From contig CALFWL010000053.1 of the NCBI GenBank assembly GCA_937928215.1, positions 1-35,616 on the forward strand: 35,616 bases of DNA, written 5' to 3'. A program made the position numbers and the translations under genes. The stretch comes from an uncultured Pirellulaceae bacterium. Its GTDB lineage: Bacteria > Planctomycetota > Planctomycetia > Pirellulales > Pirellulaceae. Under the pieces are notes generated by a model, which was given only the letters and a program-made list of their open reading frames with translations, did no database searches and was not told the DNA's origin. Below, in pieces: positions 25,425 to 33,275 of the stretch. Position 1 is the first letter of the stretch. The number at the start of each line of letters is the position of its first letter.

Positions 25425-26186
25425 ATGATGGCGGTTCCGATACTCGATGGCGAAAAGGTGGCCAAAACTGTAACCAGTCTGCGCCGACGCATTAGCGAGC
25501 GATTTCCGGACTCGGGCCTGCTACAGGTTTGCGAGCAGATGGAGCGTATTTCCGCCAAGACTCAACAAACGAGTGCGGAAATCAGCTCGCCGATCTGGTG
25601 GATTCGTGGAACTGGCTGGGCGCTGATCGGATTAGTCGGCCTGATCGGTGTGGTGCTTCCATTCGTGTTGGCGTCCGGATTCACAACCGAGGAGCTGACC
25701 TTGCGATCGTTCATGGAGCTGGGCGACCCGGTCATGAATGAAATTGTCCTGCTGGGGGCGTTGGTTTTCTTTTTGTTTTCACTGGAAACACGAGTCAAGC
25801 GGCATCGAGCGTTGAAAGCGATCCATCAACTGCGATCAATCGCCCACGTGATCGACATGCACCAGCTAACCAAAGACCCCGAACGAGTCGTTTCGGCAAC
25901 CTACAAATCGACGAATCTGTCTCCCACGCCAAAGCTTGATCAGTTTCAGCTACGTCGTTATCTGGACTATTGCAGCGAGATGCTGTCTTTGACCGGAAAA
26001 ATGGCGGCATTGTATGTGCAAAACTTTGACGATGGCGTCGCGTTATCGGCGGTCAACGAAGTGGAATCACTAACGACCGGTTTGTCTCGCAAGGTTTGGC
26101 AGAAGATCATGATTCTGTACAACATGAGCCAACGCGCTGAAGATCTGGCCAGAAAAGATGACGTCGAAGACAACCGCGACGACTGA
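25425..26186 (+). CDS. Two-span membrane protein, unknown
   Basis: Unrecognised protein of about 253 residues. After a soluble N-terminal helix region (VAKTVTSLRRRISERFPD...EQMERISAKTQQ) come two membrane segments (WALIGLVGLIGVVLPFVLASGF and IVLLGALVFFLFSLETRVK) with a short external loop. A cytoplasmic helical domain follows, with HQLRSIAHVIDMHQLTKDPERV and YLDYCSEMLSLTGKMAALYVQ, and an acidic end. The start is ATG at 25425 or 25428 (GGGG just ahead); TTG 25410 is also open. A hairpin AGTGGC-ATC-GCCACT (26200-26214) follows the stop. No enzymatic motif is seen. Confidence 0.75.
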   Translation: MMAVPILDGEKVAKTVTSLRRRISERFPDSGLLQVCEQMERISAKTQQTSAEISSPIWWIRGTGWALIGLVGLIGVVLPFVLASGFTTEELTLRSFMELGDPVMNEIVLLGALVFFLFSLETRVKRHRALKAIHQLRSIAHVIDMHQLTKDPERVVSATYKSTNLSPTPKLDQFQLRRYLDYCSEMLSLTGKMAALYVQNFDDGVALSAVNEVESLTTGLSRKVWQKIMILYNMSQRAEDLARKDDVEDNRDD

Positions 26187-26599
26187 TTTTTCTCGTGTTA
26201 GTGGCATCGCCACTTTGAAGTCGCGACGGTCGCCAGAGTGTGGGAGCATTGGAAATCCGCCTTCCGGTAAACGCAGTTCAGGTAAGTAAGCAAAACGCGC
26301 CATTTCTTTCCCAATGTGGCGCGGTCCAATTAGGGCCGAGCGGCTCAATAAAGTCGCCCTTGGCTCCTAGGCGAATTTGTGATTGGACTCGGCATGCATC
26401 AAGGAAAGACGTGCGTTGGTGCGATCCATGTGTGAGGTATGGAAGTCCCGACTGCGCTCACAAATAGATCACGCTGACACGCTATCAGTTCGAAAACCCG
26501 CGGAAAATGGAAAAAATTGGACAGTTCGGTTCGTGCATGATAACTTCAAGGCCTCTACATCGCGGGATGTTGTATTTGCTATTTCACATGGAGTCGACC
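26187..26599. other. Intergenic stretch with small hairpins
   Basis: About 410 bases without a supported gene. It holds AGTGGC-ATC-GCCACT (26200-26214), possibly a weak terminator for the preceding gene, then GCGAC-G-GTCGC shortly after, and GCGCCA...TGGCGC near 26300. The frame of the next gene is open from 26507, but these codons have no ribosome site. Confidence 0.4.
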
Positions 26600-27151
26600 A
26601 TGAGTATCTGGTTTTCCGAGACAGAATTTCGCCGCAGTGGCGTGTTATCACTTGGCATTCACATGGATGTCGATGGCGAAGCAGAGGTCGCTGAGGATCG
26701 CATAACACTCAATGTGGCATTCATGAGCGAAATCAAGGAGGACTTTGATTTTCGTGAAACGTTGCGCAACGTCTGCCACCGGCTCAATGGCCCGCAGGCG
26801 ATGTCTCCTCGTGACGCTGCCAAAGAGCTGGCAGCACTACGAGACCAATTGGAAACGTATTTTGCTATGGAAGAGTTTTACGGTTACTTCCAGCAGGCGG
26901 CCACGACGAATCCCGGAGTAAACCACAAGGCCGATCTGCTCCGTAGTGATCACGAATCATTGTTCTTGCAGTTGAACGAACTGGTGGATTTGGCGGAACA
27001 GATTGTCTATCGCGAATGTTCCAAACGGGTCACGATCCGCGATCTGGCTGAAAAGCTCGACTCGTTCTGCGAAGCCCTCGCCGATCATGAGCAGGACGAA
27101 ATGGAGCTGATGATGCGATTGCACAATGAAGTGCTTGGCGTCGGAGATTAG
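26600..27151 (+). CDS. Hemerythrin-like protein
   Basis: Soluble 183-residue protein. The ATG at 26600 has GGAG 6 bases ahead. After a short N-terminal segment, about residues 65-175 form a four-helix pattern with E/H at positions expected for a hemerythrin/HHE-type diiron bundle. The key stretches are LRDQLETYFAMEEFYGYFQQ, LLRSDHESLFLQLNELVDLAEQ and FCEALADHEQDEMELM. The role could be binding of oxygen, nitric oxide or iron. The first helix has E rather than H at one usual ligand position, so metal binding is not certain. Confidence 0.72.
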   Translation: MSIWFSETEFRRSGVLSLGIHMDVDGEAEVAEDRITLNVAFMSEIKEDFDFRETLRNVCHRLNGPQAMSPRDAAKELAALRDQLETYFAMEEFYGYFQQAATTNPGVNHKADLLRSDHESLFLQLNELVDLAEQIVYRECSKRVTIRDLAEKLDSFCEALADHEQDEMELMMRLHNEVLGVGD

Positions 27152-27299
27152 GCCTGCGGGTGTCAAGCCCAACATTTTGTACCGTGAACCATGACACTCA
27201 ACTGCGGAACTGACTCAAATGCAGAAGTCAGGATGTGAAACACGGAATCTTTGACACCCTTCCGTATCCGAATTCGAATTTCACACTCCGCATTGGCTT

Positions 27300-27653
27300 T
27301 CACTTGCCATCGTGCAAGCGATCGACCGCCATCATCAGTTGCCGCCACGTGTGAAAGATGGTTTCGGTTTCTAGGCAACCCGCTTCGTCGTAGCCGAAAC
27401 CTCGTTCGCTGAGCCGAATCTCTGGTTCGAACTCTGCCAGCCCATCGAGCATCGCTTCGTAGGGCACGGCAGCCGGAACGCCATCGATCTGGCAGCTGTA
27501 GCCGTCGCTGATGATTGAGGCATCGGCGGATGCCTCCCAGTCGCTGATCTTGCTGTCGATGATTCGGTGCATCGCCCACAAAGCAGCACCTTCGGCATCG
27601 CAGGCTGAAACGACAAAAGAAACGTGTCCCGATTCGATATAATATTTGGCCAT
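27300..27653 (-). CDS. Small conserved-looking protein, unknown
   Basis: 117-residue protein starting MAKYYIESGHVSFVVSACDA, with GGGAG 8 bases before the ATG. It appears to be a single alpha/beta domain: an initial beta pair, a helix EGAALWAMHRIID, then acidic segments and a final helix FHTWRQLMMAVDRLHDGK. I have the impression of similar small proteins in other planctomycetes but cannot name a family. No signal peptide, membrane segment or catalytic motif is seen. It is divergent from the SUFU-like gene. Confidence 0.72.
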   Translation of the reverse strand: MAKYYIESGHVSFVVSACDAEGAALWAMHRIIDSKISDWEASADASIISDGYSCQIDGVPAAVPYEAMLDGLAEFEPEIRLSERGFGYDEAGCLETETIFHTWRQLMMAVDRLHDGK

Positions 27654-27664
27654 TTGGTATCTCC

Positions 27665-27694
27665 CAAAAGTACAGTTTCTGTCTTGCACTTTTG
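27665..27694 (-). promoter_or_regulatory. Leader hairpin touching the ribosome site of the 27300-27653 gene
   Basis: On the minus strand CAAAAGT (27694-27688) pairs with ACTTTTG (27671-27665), and inside it ACAG pairs with CTGT around a TTT/AAA loop, leaving one 5-base bulge. The stem ends directly before the GGGAG that precedes the ATG at 27653, so it could modulate translation. No ligand or protein is suggested by the sequence. Confidence 0.35.
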
Positions 27695-27977
27695 TTATCG
27701 CAGGCGTTTGGACTCGTTAGGTCACGCATCCTGATTAATCTGTTTTTTGTTCTCAAAAGCCGGAAAAACCCGACTCAGGAGCCCTCGCACAGACAATCCG
27801 TTGCTGCGTCGGCTGTACTGGAAACCTATCACCAATTCGTCAGCGTCCAAGTCGCATGAGCCCAATTGGTCAGGAAAACAAAAGGCTCGCCAACCGGTTG
27901 TTCCATCTGTGCGGAGTGGTAAAAACCGGGGGCCTGCCAAAACAAGTTTGACATTTCGCCTATTCTCATCACGACAC

Positions 27978-29081
27978 ATGTCTCCTCAAGAACCCGACGC
28001 CATTCTGTTTGAAACGTCTCCCTTCAAGAACATCGATGCGATCGTTCAGCATGACGGTCGAGTCGTCTATTTTTACCTGAACGGTCACACCATCGATGGT
28101 GAGAACACGTTTGGCACTCGCGCCGTGTGGGTGCGGAATCTGGTCGAAGCCCCCTACGTTTTGGATGAAGACGAAGCTCGCGCTGGGATTGCGCCGATGC
28201 TGCCGAAAACTTGCTGCCAAAGTTCCAAACCGGAACCGATGCTCGATCCGGATCAGCTGGAGATCGTCTGGTTTGAGGAAGGCAACGGCGCAGCACTGCG
28301 GCTGAAGCGGACGGACTCGGGCGCCGCGGAGACATTGGCGGTGATTCCCCCATGGAGCGGACTGGAAGGCTTTCACGGCTATGCGACCGGCTGCGTTGCC
28401 GAAAGCCCGTTGTGTTGGCCGATGCCCGACAATCCAAAACTTCACCAGCGGATCGAAGCAGCGGCAGCATTCTGGTCGGCCTGTGAATCGTACGATCGTC
28501 CATTTGCTACTTTGCAGCCAAAGACCTTGGCTGCGTACCGGCAAGTGTTCACTGATTCTGAATCGGATGAACCTGACGCGGGACAGTATTTTTCAATCGA
28601 TGGCGGACAGTTTCCACCGCGTGGGTTGATCCACTTCGAATCTACAGGAGTCATCGCCACGGTTGGGCTGTCGCTTTGCCCTCAACCAGCCGTCGAACTG
28701 TTCGTGGACGATCCGACAAATTACCGACGGATCGAACTGGCCATTCAACTGCCGCCCGAACAAATGCCCGATCCAGAATTGGTAGATTCTGTCTCTCGGC
28801 AAATCAGCTCGCTCGCCGCGTACCCGTGGCGAAATCTAACGTGGTTGGGCCCAGGCCATACGTGCCGATTGTCAGGGGTTCAGTCCGACAGCCAACTGGC
28901 GTTGCTGGTGCCAGATATTCAAAAATCGACCGCCATCGCCGCGCCTTCGGTATCGCTGGAGAAATTCCGCGACGATCCAGTCAACTTGCTTTGGCTGGTG
29001 CCAATCACGACCGAACAACAGCAACAGCTGGAGGCTGGGGCCCTGACCGCCGACCAAGTGCTGGCTCAAACGAACGAGTGA
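27978..29081 (+). CDS. Protein with suppressor-of-fused (SUFU)-like C-terminal domain
   Basis: Soluble 367-residue protein from ATG 27978. The open frame extends to 27747, but the earlier codons look non-coding. The N-terminal half (about 1-150) is an unrecognised beta-rich domain (KNIDAIVQHDGRVVYFYLNG). The C-terminal half resembles bacterial SUFU domains: LIHFESTGVIATVGLSLCPQ, RRIELAIQLP, LAAYPWRNLTWLGPGHT, and the closing DPVNLLWLVPITTEQ followed by GALTADQVL. Bacterial SUFU proteins often act in immunity or conflict systems or as generic binding modules; no toxin partner is next to it. The assignment is from memory of the pattern. Confidence 0.65.
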   Translation: MSPQEPDAILFETSPFKNIDAIVQHDGRVVYFYLNGHTIDGENTFGTRAVWVRNLVEAPYVLDEDEARAGIAPMLPKTCCQSSKPEPMLDPDQLEIVWFEEGNGAALRLKRTDSGAAETLAVIPPWSGLEGFHGYATGCVAESPLCWPMPDNPKLHQRIEAAAAFWSACESYDRPFATLQPKTLAAYRQVFTDSESDEPDAGQYFSIDGGQFPPRGLIHFESTGVIATVGLSLCPQPAVELFVDDPTNYRRIELAIQLPPEQMPDPELVDSVSRQISSLAAYPWRNLTWLGPGHTCRLSGVQSDSQLALLVPDIQKSTAIAAPSVSLEKFRDDPVNLLWLVPITTEQQQQLEAGALTADQVLAQTNE

Positions 29082-29281
29082 AGTGGTCATGTTGCCAGAA
29101 TTCGCGATCGATCTGCCTGCGCAACACACGAAACGCGTTTGGCAATTCTTGCAGGATAAAACTTGCATCATAACGATCGAGGTGCGATAACGTACTCAAA
29201 TGCCGATCTTTCTCTGCGTGATTGGTGTTCAACTCGCGACTTCCACCGGGGCAATCGGTTTTGACTTGAAGGAGTCTGAAG

Positions 29282-30184
29282 ATGCGATACAGAAAACAGT
29301 TCGTTGTCGGCTTATGTGCTGCTGTGATTGGAACAGTCGCGAGTTACGCGTTCATGCCTGATGCGGCACTCGTTGCCCAACAGCCAGCAACGAATGACGA
29401 CCCATTTGGCGGTGGAAGCCAACCGACAGAAAAACGAGTCGCGTCGATAGCGAACACTGACAACGCGACAGTTTTGCGTCGCCAAGACCCGGACGAAAGA
29501 ATTCGTCAGGCGCTGAACAAACCATGCACACTCGACTTCGATGAAGCGCCGTGGTCGGATGTCAAGCAGGAGCTTGAATCTCTCTACCGTTTCAACATCT
29601 TGCTAACTCCATCTGCCCGGGATGATTCACTCGATGTAGATGAACCCATTACGGTCAGCCTCAAAGGAATAAGCCTTGGGAATGCTTTGCGACTGATGTT
29701 GAGCGAAAAGAATGCGACGTTCGTCGTGCAGGATGAAGTTCTAAAAATTATCTCGCTTGACGACGTTAAAAATCCCGACTACTTCACTCGTCGAATGATT
29801 GACATCAGCGGAATCGTGAACTCGGCGAACCTTTGGCACCACAAGCAAAGGGCAACCAACCACACGCGACACGATAGCGGGCCAGTGGATGGTGGTATGG
29901 ACATGGGAATGGACATGGGAATGGGGAAACGTTCGGGCGGCAGGAGCTTTCAGCCGCAGGTCGACGAGAACACGTTGACGGACTTGGTCCTTCACTCTGT
30001 TCAGCCAGATGCATGGAGAGACAATCCATACGGGTTTGGGAACAGTGAGCAGAAACCGACCGCAACTGGCTTGGCTACATGCACGGGGTTCTGCGGCAAT
30101 TTGATCGTCAATGGTCCAGAAGAGTTGCTGGATGAGGTCGAAAGTTTCGTGCGTAAGATCGAAGCGAATTTCGCAGACAGATAG
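29282..30184 (+). CDS. Exported secretin/STN-like protein with Met-Gly repeat
   Basis: Exported 300-residue protein with GGAG 7 bases before the ATG and a signal peptide (VVGLCAAVIGTVASYAF). About residues 75-165 resemble the N0/STN domain of secretins and TonB-dependent receptors: CTLDFDEAPWSDVKQELESL, FNILLTPSA, ITVSLKGISLGNALRLMLSE, FVVQDEVLKIIS. A low-complexity stretch GMDMGMDMGMG, encoded by tandem 12-base repeats near 29895-29925, follows. The C-terminus has LIVNGPEELLDEVESFVRKIE, like the N1-type end of such modules. There is no outer-membrane pore domain. Probably a periplasmic interaction protein. Confidence 0.75.
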   Translation: MRYRKQFVVGLCAAVIGTVASYAFMPDAALVAQQPATNDDPFGGGSQPTEKRVASIANTDNATVLRRQDPDERIRQALNKPCTLDFDEAPWSDVKQELESLYRFNILLTPSARDDSLDVDEPITVSLKGISLGNALRLMLSEKNATFVVQDEVLKIISLDDVKNPDYFTRRMIDISGIVNSANLWHHKQRATNHTRHDSGPVDGGMDMGMDMGMGKRSGGRSFQPQVDENTLTDLVLHSVQPDAWRDNPYGFGNSEQKPTATGLATCTGFCGNLIVNGPEELLDEVESFVRKIEANFADR

Positions 30185-30221
30185 GTGCCAGCCAGTAATA
30201 AAATGAGCCCGGAAAACACCG

Positions 30222-30249
30222 TTGACATCGGCAACGGTTCGCCTATCAT
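30222..30249 (+). promoter_or_regulatory. Promoter of the his operon
   Basis: TTGACA (30222-30227, perfect) and TATCAT (30244-30249) are separated by 16 bases. The expected transcription start is 30256-30257, which is the A of the leader-peptide ATG or one base before it. This is the best promoter match I see in the window. Confidence 0.7.
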
Positions 30250-30256
30250 GCTTCCC

Positions 30257-30307
30257 ATGAGCACGCATCAGCACCACAATCATTTTCATCTGCACCTAAA
30301 CGGGTGA
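30257..30307 (+). CDS. hisL: His operon leader peptide
   Basis: A 16-residue peptide, MSTHQHHNHFHLHLNG, with six His codons within ten residues (positions 4-13), immediately upstream of a terminator and hisG. High His content is the sensor of transcription attenuation: lack of charged His-tRNA stalls the ribosome on these codons and prevents terminator formation. The reading frame contains another ATG at 30248, but that overlaps the -10 box and would not be transcribed. There is no Shine-Dalgarno, consistent with a leaderless transcript. Confidence 0.88.
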   Translation: MSTHQHHNHFHLHLNG

Positions 30308-30350
30308 TGGTTGTGGCTTAGTCTGCGTTTGCAATCCCATTGCAAAAACG
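30274..30350 (+). promoter_or_regulatory. His attenuator: alternative hairpins
   Basis: Segment A, in the His codons (30274-30284), can pair with segment B (30306-30316) over 11 positions including two G-U pairs. A second hairpin follows: CGTTTGCAAT (about 30326-30335) with ATTGCAAAAACG (30339-30350), loop CCC, two bulged bases. Alternatives visible by eye are B (ATGGTTG, 30307-30313) with CAATCCCAT (30332-30340), and GCGTTTG (30326-30332) with CAAAGACGC at the 5' arm of the terminator. These fit the A:B, C:D, E:F versus B:C, D:E logic of enteric his attenuators. Confidence 0.75.
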
Positions 30351-30358
30351 TGAAATTC

Positions 30359-30394
30359 AAAGACGCTGGCCTCGACGGTCAAGCGTCTTTTTTT
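30359..30394 (+). terminator. His operon attenuator terminator
   Basis: AAAGACGCTGGCC (30359-30371) pairs with GGTCAAGCGTCTTT (30377-30390) with one bulged A, one G-U pair and loop TCGAC, followed by a run of seven T (30388-30394). It lies between the leader peptide and hisG, so it must be conditional. Confidence 0.88.
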
Positions 30395-30476
30395 ATTCTG
30401 CACCCCGTTTTTCGTCACTCGTCACGCAGCTGGCGTGCTGACACTTAACTATACCAACGAGTCCTGAATCAATCTC

Positions 30477-31358
30477 ATGTCGCCTCAACGCACCGCCGAA
30501 TCCGTTCGCCTCGCTCTGCCCAAGGGCCGAATGTTTGACGAAATTGTCTCCCTTCTCAAAGACGCCGGCATCACGATCCGCAATTCCGAACGCGGCTATC
30601 GACCGAATATTTCGCTCGAAAACTACAACGCGAAAATCCTCAAGCCGCGCAACGTGATCACGATGCTGCTGGCCAACGCTCGCGATGTTGGGTTCGCCGG
30701 AGCCGATTGGTTGGACGAGATGGGCGTTGAACTGCCCGAACTTTTGGACACCGGGATGAATCCGGTTCGGCTGGTTGTGGCGGCTCCACACGAGTTACTA
30801 AAAGAAGGCGATGGCGATTTGCCCAAGCGACCGTTGGTAATTGCGTCCGAGTACCCGAATATGGCAAAGCGTTGGGTCGAGAAAAAGGGAATCGACGCCA
30901 GCGTCCTTCAGACTCACGGTGCCACCGAAGTCTTTCCGCCTGAAGATGCGGATCTGATCATTGACAATACGTCGACGGGTTCGACGCTGCGAGCCAACGG
31001 TTTGAAAATCATTGACGAGATCATGACTTCATCGACTCGACTGTACGCCTCGGCTGAGGCGATGGCCGACCCATACCGAAAAGAACAGCTTGAACATTTG
31101 ACCTTGCTGCTGGACGCGGTGTTGCGAGCACGCGGTCGAGTGATGATGGATCTGAATGTTGCCCAAGAAAAATTGGACGCCGTGCTGGAATGCCTGCCAT
31201 CGATGCGACAGCCTTCGGTTTCACCGCTCAGTGAAGACGGTTGGTTCTCAGTTCGCAGTGCAGTGCCTCGGAAGGAGTTGGCGTTGATCGTTCCACAGCT
31301 CAAAGCCCGAGGTGCATGTGATATCGTGACGACCTCAGCAGAGCAGTTGATTCCGTAA
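30477..31358 (+). CDS. hisG: ATP phosphoribosyltransferase HisG, long form
   Basis: Catalyses the first committed step of histidine synthesis, ATP plus PRPP to phosphoribosyl-ATP. The 293-residue product is the long form with a C-terminal ACT-like histidine-binding domain, so it does not need HisZ. Motifs: VRLALPKGRMFDEIVSLLKDAGI, DVGFAGADWLDEMG, the PRPP-binding DLIIDNTSTGSTLRANGL (about residues 158-176), and the regulatory domain with RVMMDLNVAQEKLDAVLECLPSM and DGWFSVRSAVPRKE. It should be feedback-inhibited by histidine, in addition to transcription control by the attenuator 80 bases upstream. It is followed after 210 bases by the hisC-hisB fusion. Confidence 0.96.
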   Translation: MSPQRTAESVRLALPKGRMFDEIVSLLKDAGITIRNSERGYRPNISLENYNAKILKPRNVITMLLANARDVGFAGADWLDEMGVELPELLDTGMNPVRLVVAAPHELLKEGDGDLPKRPLVIASEYPNMAKRWVEKKGIDASVLQTHGATEVFPPEDADLIIDNTSTGSTLRANGLKIIDEIMTSSTRLYASAEAMADPYRKEQLEHLTLLLDAVLRARGRVMMDLNVAQEKLDAVLECLPSMRQPSVSPLSEDGWFSVRSAVPRKELALIVPQLKARGACDIVTTSAEQLIP

Positions 31359-31568
31359 GTGGTCTCGTCAACAGTTGTTAGGGTACGGAGCACACAGGGT
31401 GCGGGATGCAAGCCGAAGCCGGCGAGTTTGCCGGGAAGCGATCGATTGAGCATTAGAATGTCCAAACGCGAAACCCATTTCACACTTGAGCCCCGCACCT
31501 GTTTCACACTTGCCCCCGCACTCTCTCTGAACCCCTGAATCGCTCAATCCGACTTCGGTATTGGAATC
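31359..31568 (+). other. hisG to hisCB spacer with short tandem repeat
   Basis: A 24-base unit TTTCACACTTGAGCCCCGCAC... (31478-31501) is repeated imperfectly at 31502-31524. GGTGCGGG (31398-31405) and CCCGCACC (31492-31499) form an inverted repeat. No gene or promoter is supported. Confidence 0.4.
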
Positions 31569-33272
31569 ATGGCTTACGATCCTCCAAAATTCAAAAATAA
31601 AATCACGCTGCAACTTAGCCGCAACGAATCACGGTGCGCGATTGAGTCGTTGAGCGAAACGTTGGGCGGGCTGAACGAGGACTTCGTTGTTCGGTATCCG
31701 TCGCACATGGCGCTGCAAGATGTGATCGGCCACTGGGTGGGCGTTGAAAGCAGTCGCATCGTGGTCTCGGCGGGCGGCGACGATTCCCTCGATCGGATCA
31801 TGCGAACCATGCTGATCGACCGGCGAAAAAAAGTCGTCTCGCACGCTCCCTCGTTCGAGATGATCGACATCTACGCCAGCAATTACGGTGGAGTGATCGA
31901 TGCTGTTGAGTGGCTTGATGGTGCATTCCCAACGGATCAGCTGCTCGCAAAGATCGATGATTCGACCGGCGTTGTGATCGTCGTGTCGCCCAATAATCCC
32001 ACCGGTGGCTTTGTCTCGAAAACGGATGTTCTCAAAATCGCCGATGCTGCACAGCAACACGGCGCAAAAATGTTGTTGGACAACGCGTACATTGAATTCG
32101 CCGATGATGAGACTCGGATCGAACATGACAATCTGATGATCTTGCGAACGCTTTCCAAGGCTTGGGGGTTGGCCGGTTTGCGAGTCGGCTACTTGATCGC
32201 GCCGGATGAAGCGACGGCGACGAAAATCCGCGACGCGGCAGGTCCGTTCCCGGTCAGCGCGGTGTCGCTGGAGACCGCTCGAATTGCGATGACCGATCAC
32301 CAACCGACGATGCGAACGAACATTGAACGTATCAAGGCCTTCCGGTCGCAACTGGCGGCTTTGCTGGAAGAGTGTGGTGGCAAGCCACTACCGTCAGCCG
32401 GCAATTTTCTGCTGTGCGAATTTCCGAACGCCGAAGAAGTTTGGAAACAGTTGGCGACCGACGGGATCGCCGTGCGAAAGTTCGTTGGTTCGCCCTCGCT
32501 GGAAAACAAACTGCGCATCACGGTTCCCGCGACGGCGGCAGAGTATCTGGAATTGACCCAGTCACTCTGTCGAATCGGTGGCTTGAACTTTGATGTTCAG
32601 ATGGCGGCGGTGGCTGAAGTCATGAAGCCCGAGATGGTGGTGACTGCCGCAACGCCCGAATCCTCCACGGCTCTTCCGGCTGCGAAAGCAGGCGATCGAA
32701 CGGCCCAAACGAAACGGAAAACCAAAGAGACTGACATCGAGATCGCGCTGAACTTGGACGGAACCGGGAAGGCCGAGATCAAAACCGGCATCGGTTTTCT
32801 GGATCACATGCTGACTGCCCTAGCGTTTCATAGCCGCATGGATTTGAAATTGATCTGTGACGGCGACTTGCATATCGACGATCACCACACCGCCGAAGAC
32901 TGCGCGTTGGCTCTTGGAACAGCCATCGACGAAGCCCTCGGGCCTCGGACGGGCATCAAGCGTTTTGGATACGCTTACGCGCCGCTGGATGAATCGCTGG
33001 CTCGATCGGTGGTCGACTTGAGCGGCCGACCGTGGCCTGAAATTCACCTGAATCTGCAACGCGAGATGGTCGGAACGTGGGCGTGCGAAAATATTACTCA
33101 CTTTTTTCAGTCGCTCGCGATGACGCTGCGGTGTTCGCTGCACGTTGATGTGATTCGTGGAGACAATGATCACCACAAAGCCGAAGCGGCTTTCAAGTCG
33201 CTCGCCAAGGCGTTGGGAGAGGCGGTAACGAAAGCTGAAGGAGCCGTGCCTAGCACCAAGGGTGTGCTGTAA
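31569..33272 (+). CDS. hisCB: Fused histidinol-phosphate aminotransferase and IGP dehydratase (HisC-HisB)
   Basis: Bifunctional protein of 567 residues. Residues 1-340 are a PLP fold-type I aminotransferase of the HisC type: SAGGDDSLDRIMR, SPNNPTGG (N143), DNAY (D171, Y174), SKAWGLAGLRVGY with the PLP lysine K197 and R205, and a closing LRITV. A linker rich in A, T and P (about 341-382) leads to a complete imidazoleglycerol-phosphate dehydratase (383-567): KETDIEIALNLDGTG, GIGFLDHMLTALAFHS, DDHHTAEDCALALG (H439, H440), DLSGRPW, and DNDHHKAEAAFKSLAKAL (H535, H536). The halves catalyse consecutive steps (IGP to imidazole-acetol phosphate, then to histidinol phosphate), joined in reverse order. 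No stop or frameshift is seen between them. E. coli HisB is instead fused to the phosphatase. Confidence 0.93.
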   Translation: MAYDPPKFKNKITLQLSRNESRCAIESLSETLGGLNEDFVVRYPSHMALQDVIGHWVGVESSRIVVSAGGDDSLDRIMRTMLIDRRKKVVSHAPSFEMIDIYASNYGGVIDAVEWLDGAFPTDQLLAKIDDSTGVVIVVSPNNPTGGFVSKTDVLKIADAAQQHGAKMLLDNAYIEFADDETRIEHDNLMILRTLSKAWGLAGLRVGYLIAPDEATATKIRDAAGPFPVSAVSLETARIAMTDHQPTMRTNIERIKAFRSQLAALLEECGGKPLPSAGNFLLCEFPNAEEVWKQLATDGIAVRKFVGSPSLENKLRITVPATAAEYLELTQSLCRIGGLNFDVQMAAVAEVMKPEMVVTAATPESSTALPAAKAGDRTAQTKRKTKETDIEIALNLDGTGKAEIKTGIGFLDHMLTALAFHSRMDLKLICDGDLHIDDHHTAEDCALALGTAIDEALGPRTGIKRFGYAYAPLDESLARSVVDLSGRPWPEIHLNLQREMVGTWACENITHFFQSLAMTLRCSLHVDVIRGDNDHHKAEAAFKSLAKALGEAVTKAEGAVPSTKGVL

Positions 33273-33275
33273 CAT

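Noticed and set aside
30248-30256. Earlier in-frame ATG for the His leader peptide (adds MLP)
   Set aside because: It overlaps the TATCAT -10 box, so it would lie outside the transcript.
31478-31524. Two TTTCACACTTG units as a possible CRISPR or regulatory array
   Set aside because: Only two imperfect units without spacers; nothing supports an array.
31629-32351. Antisense open frame of about 240 codons opposite the HisC domain
   Set aside because: Shadow of a highly conserved aminotransferase; no ribosome site or recognisable family.
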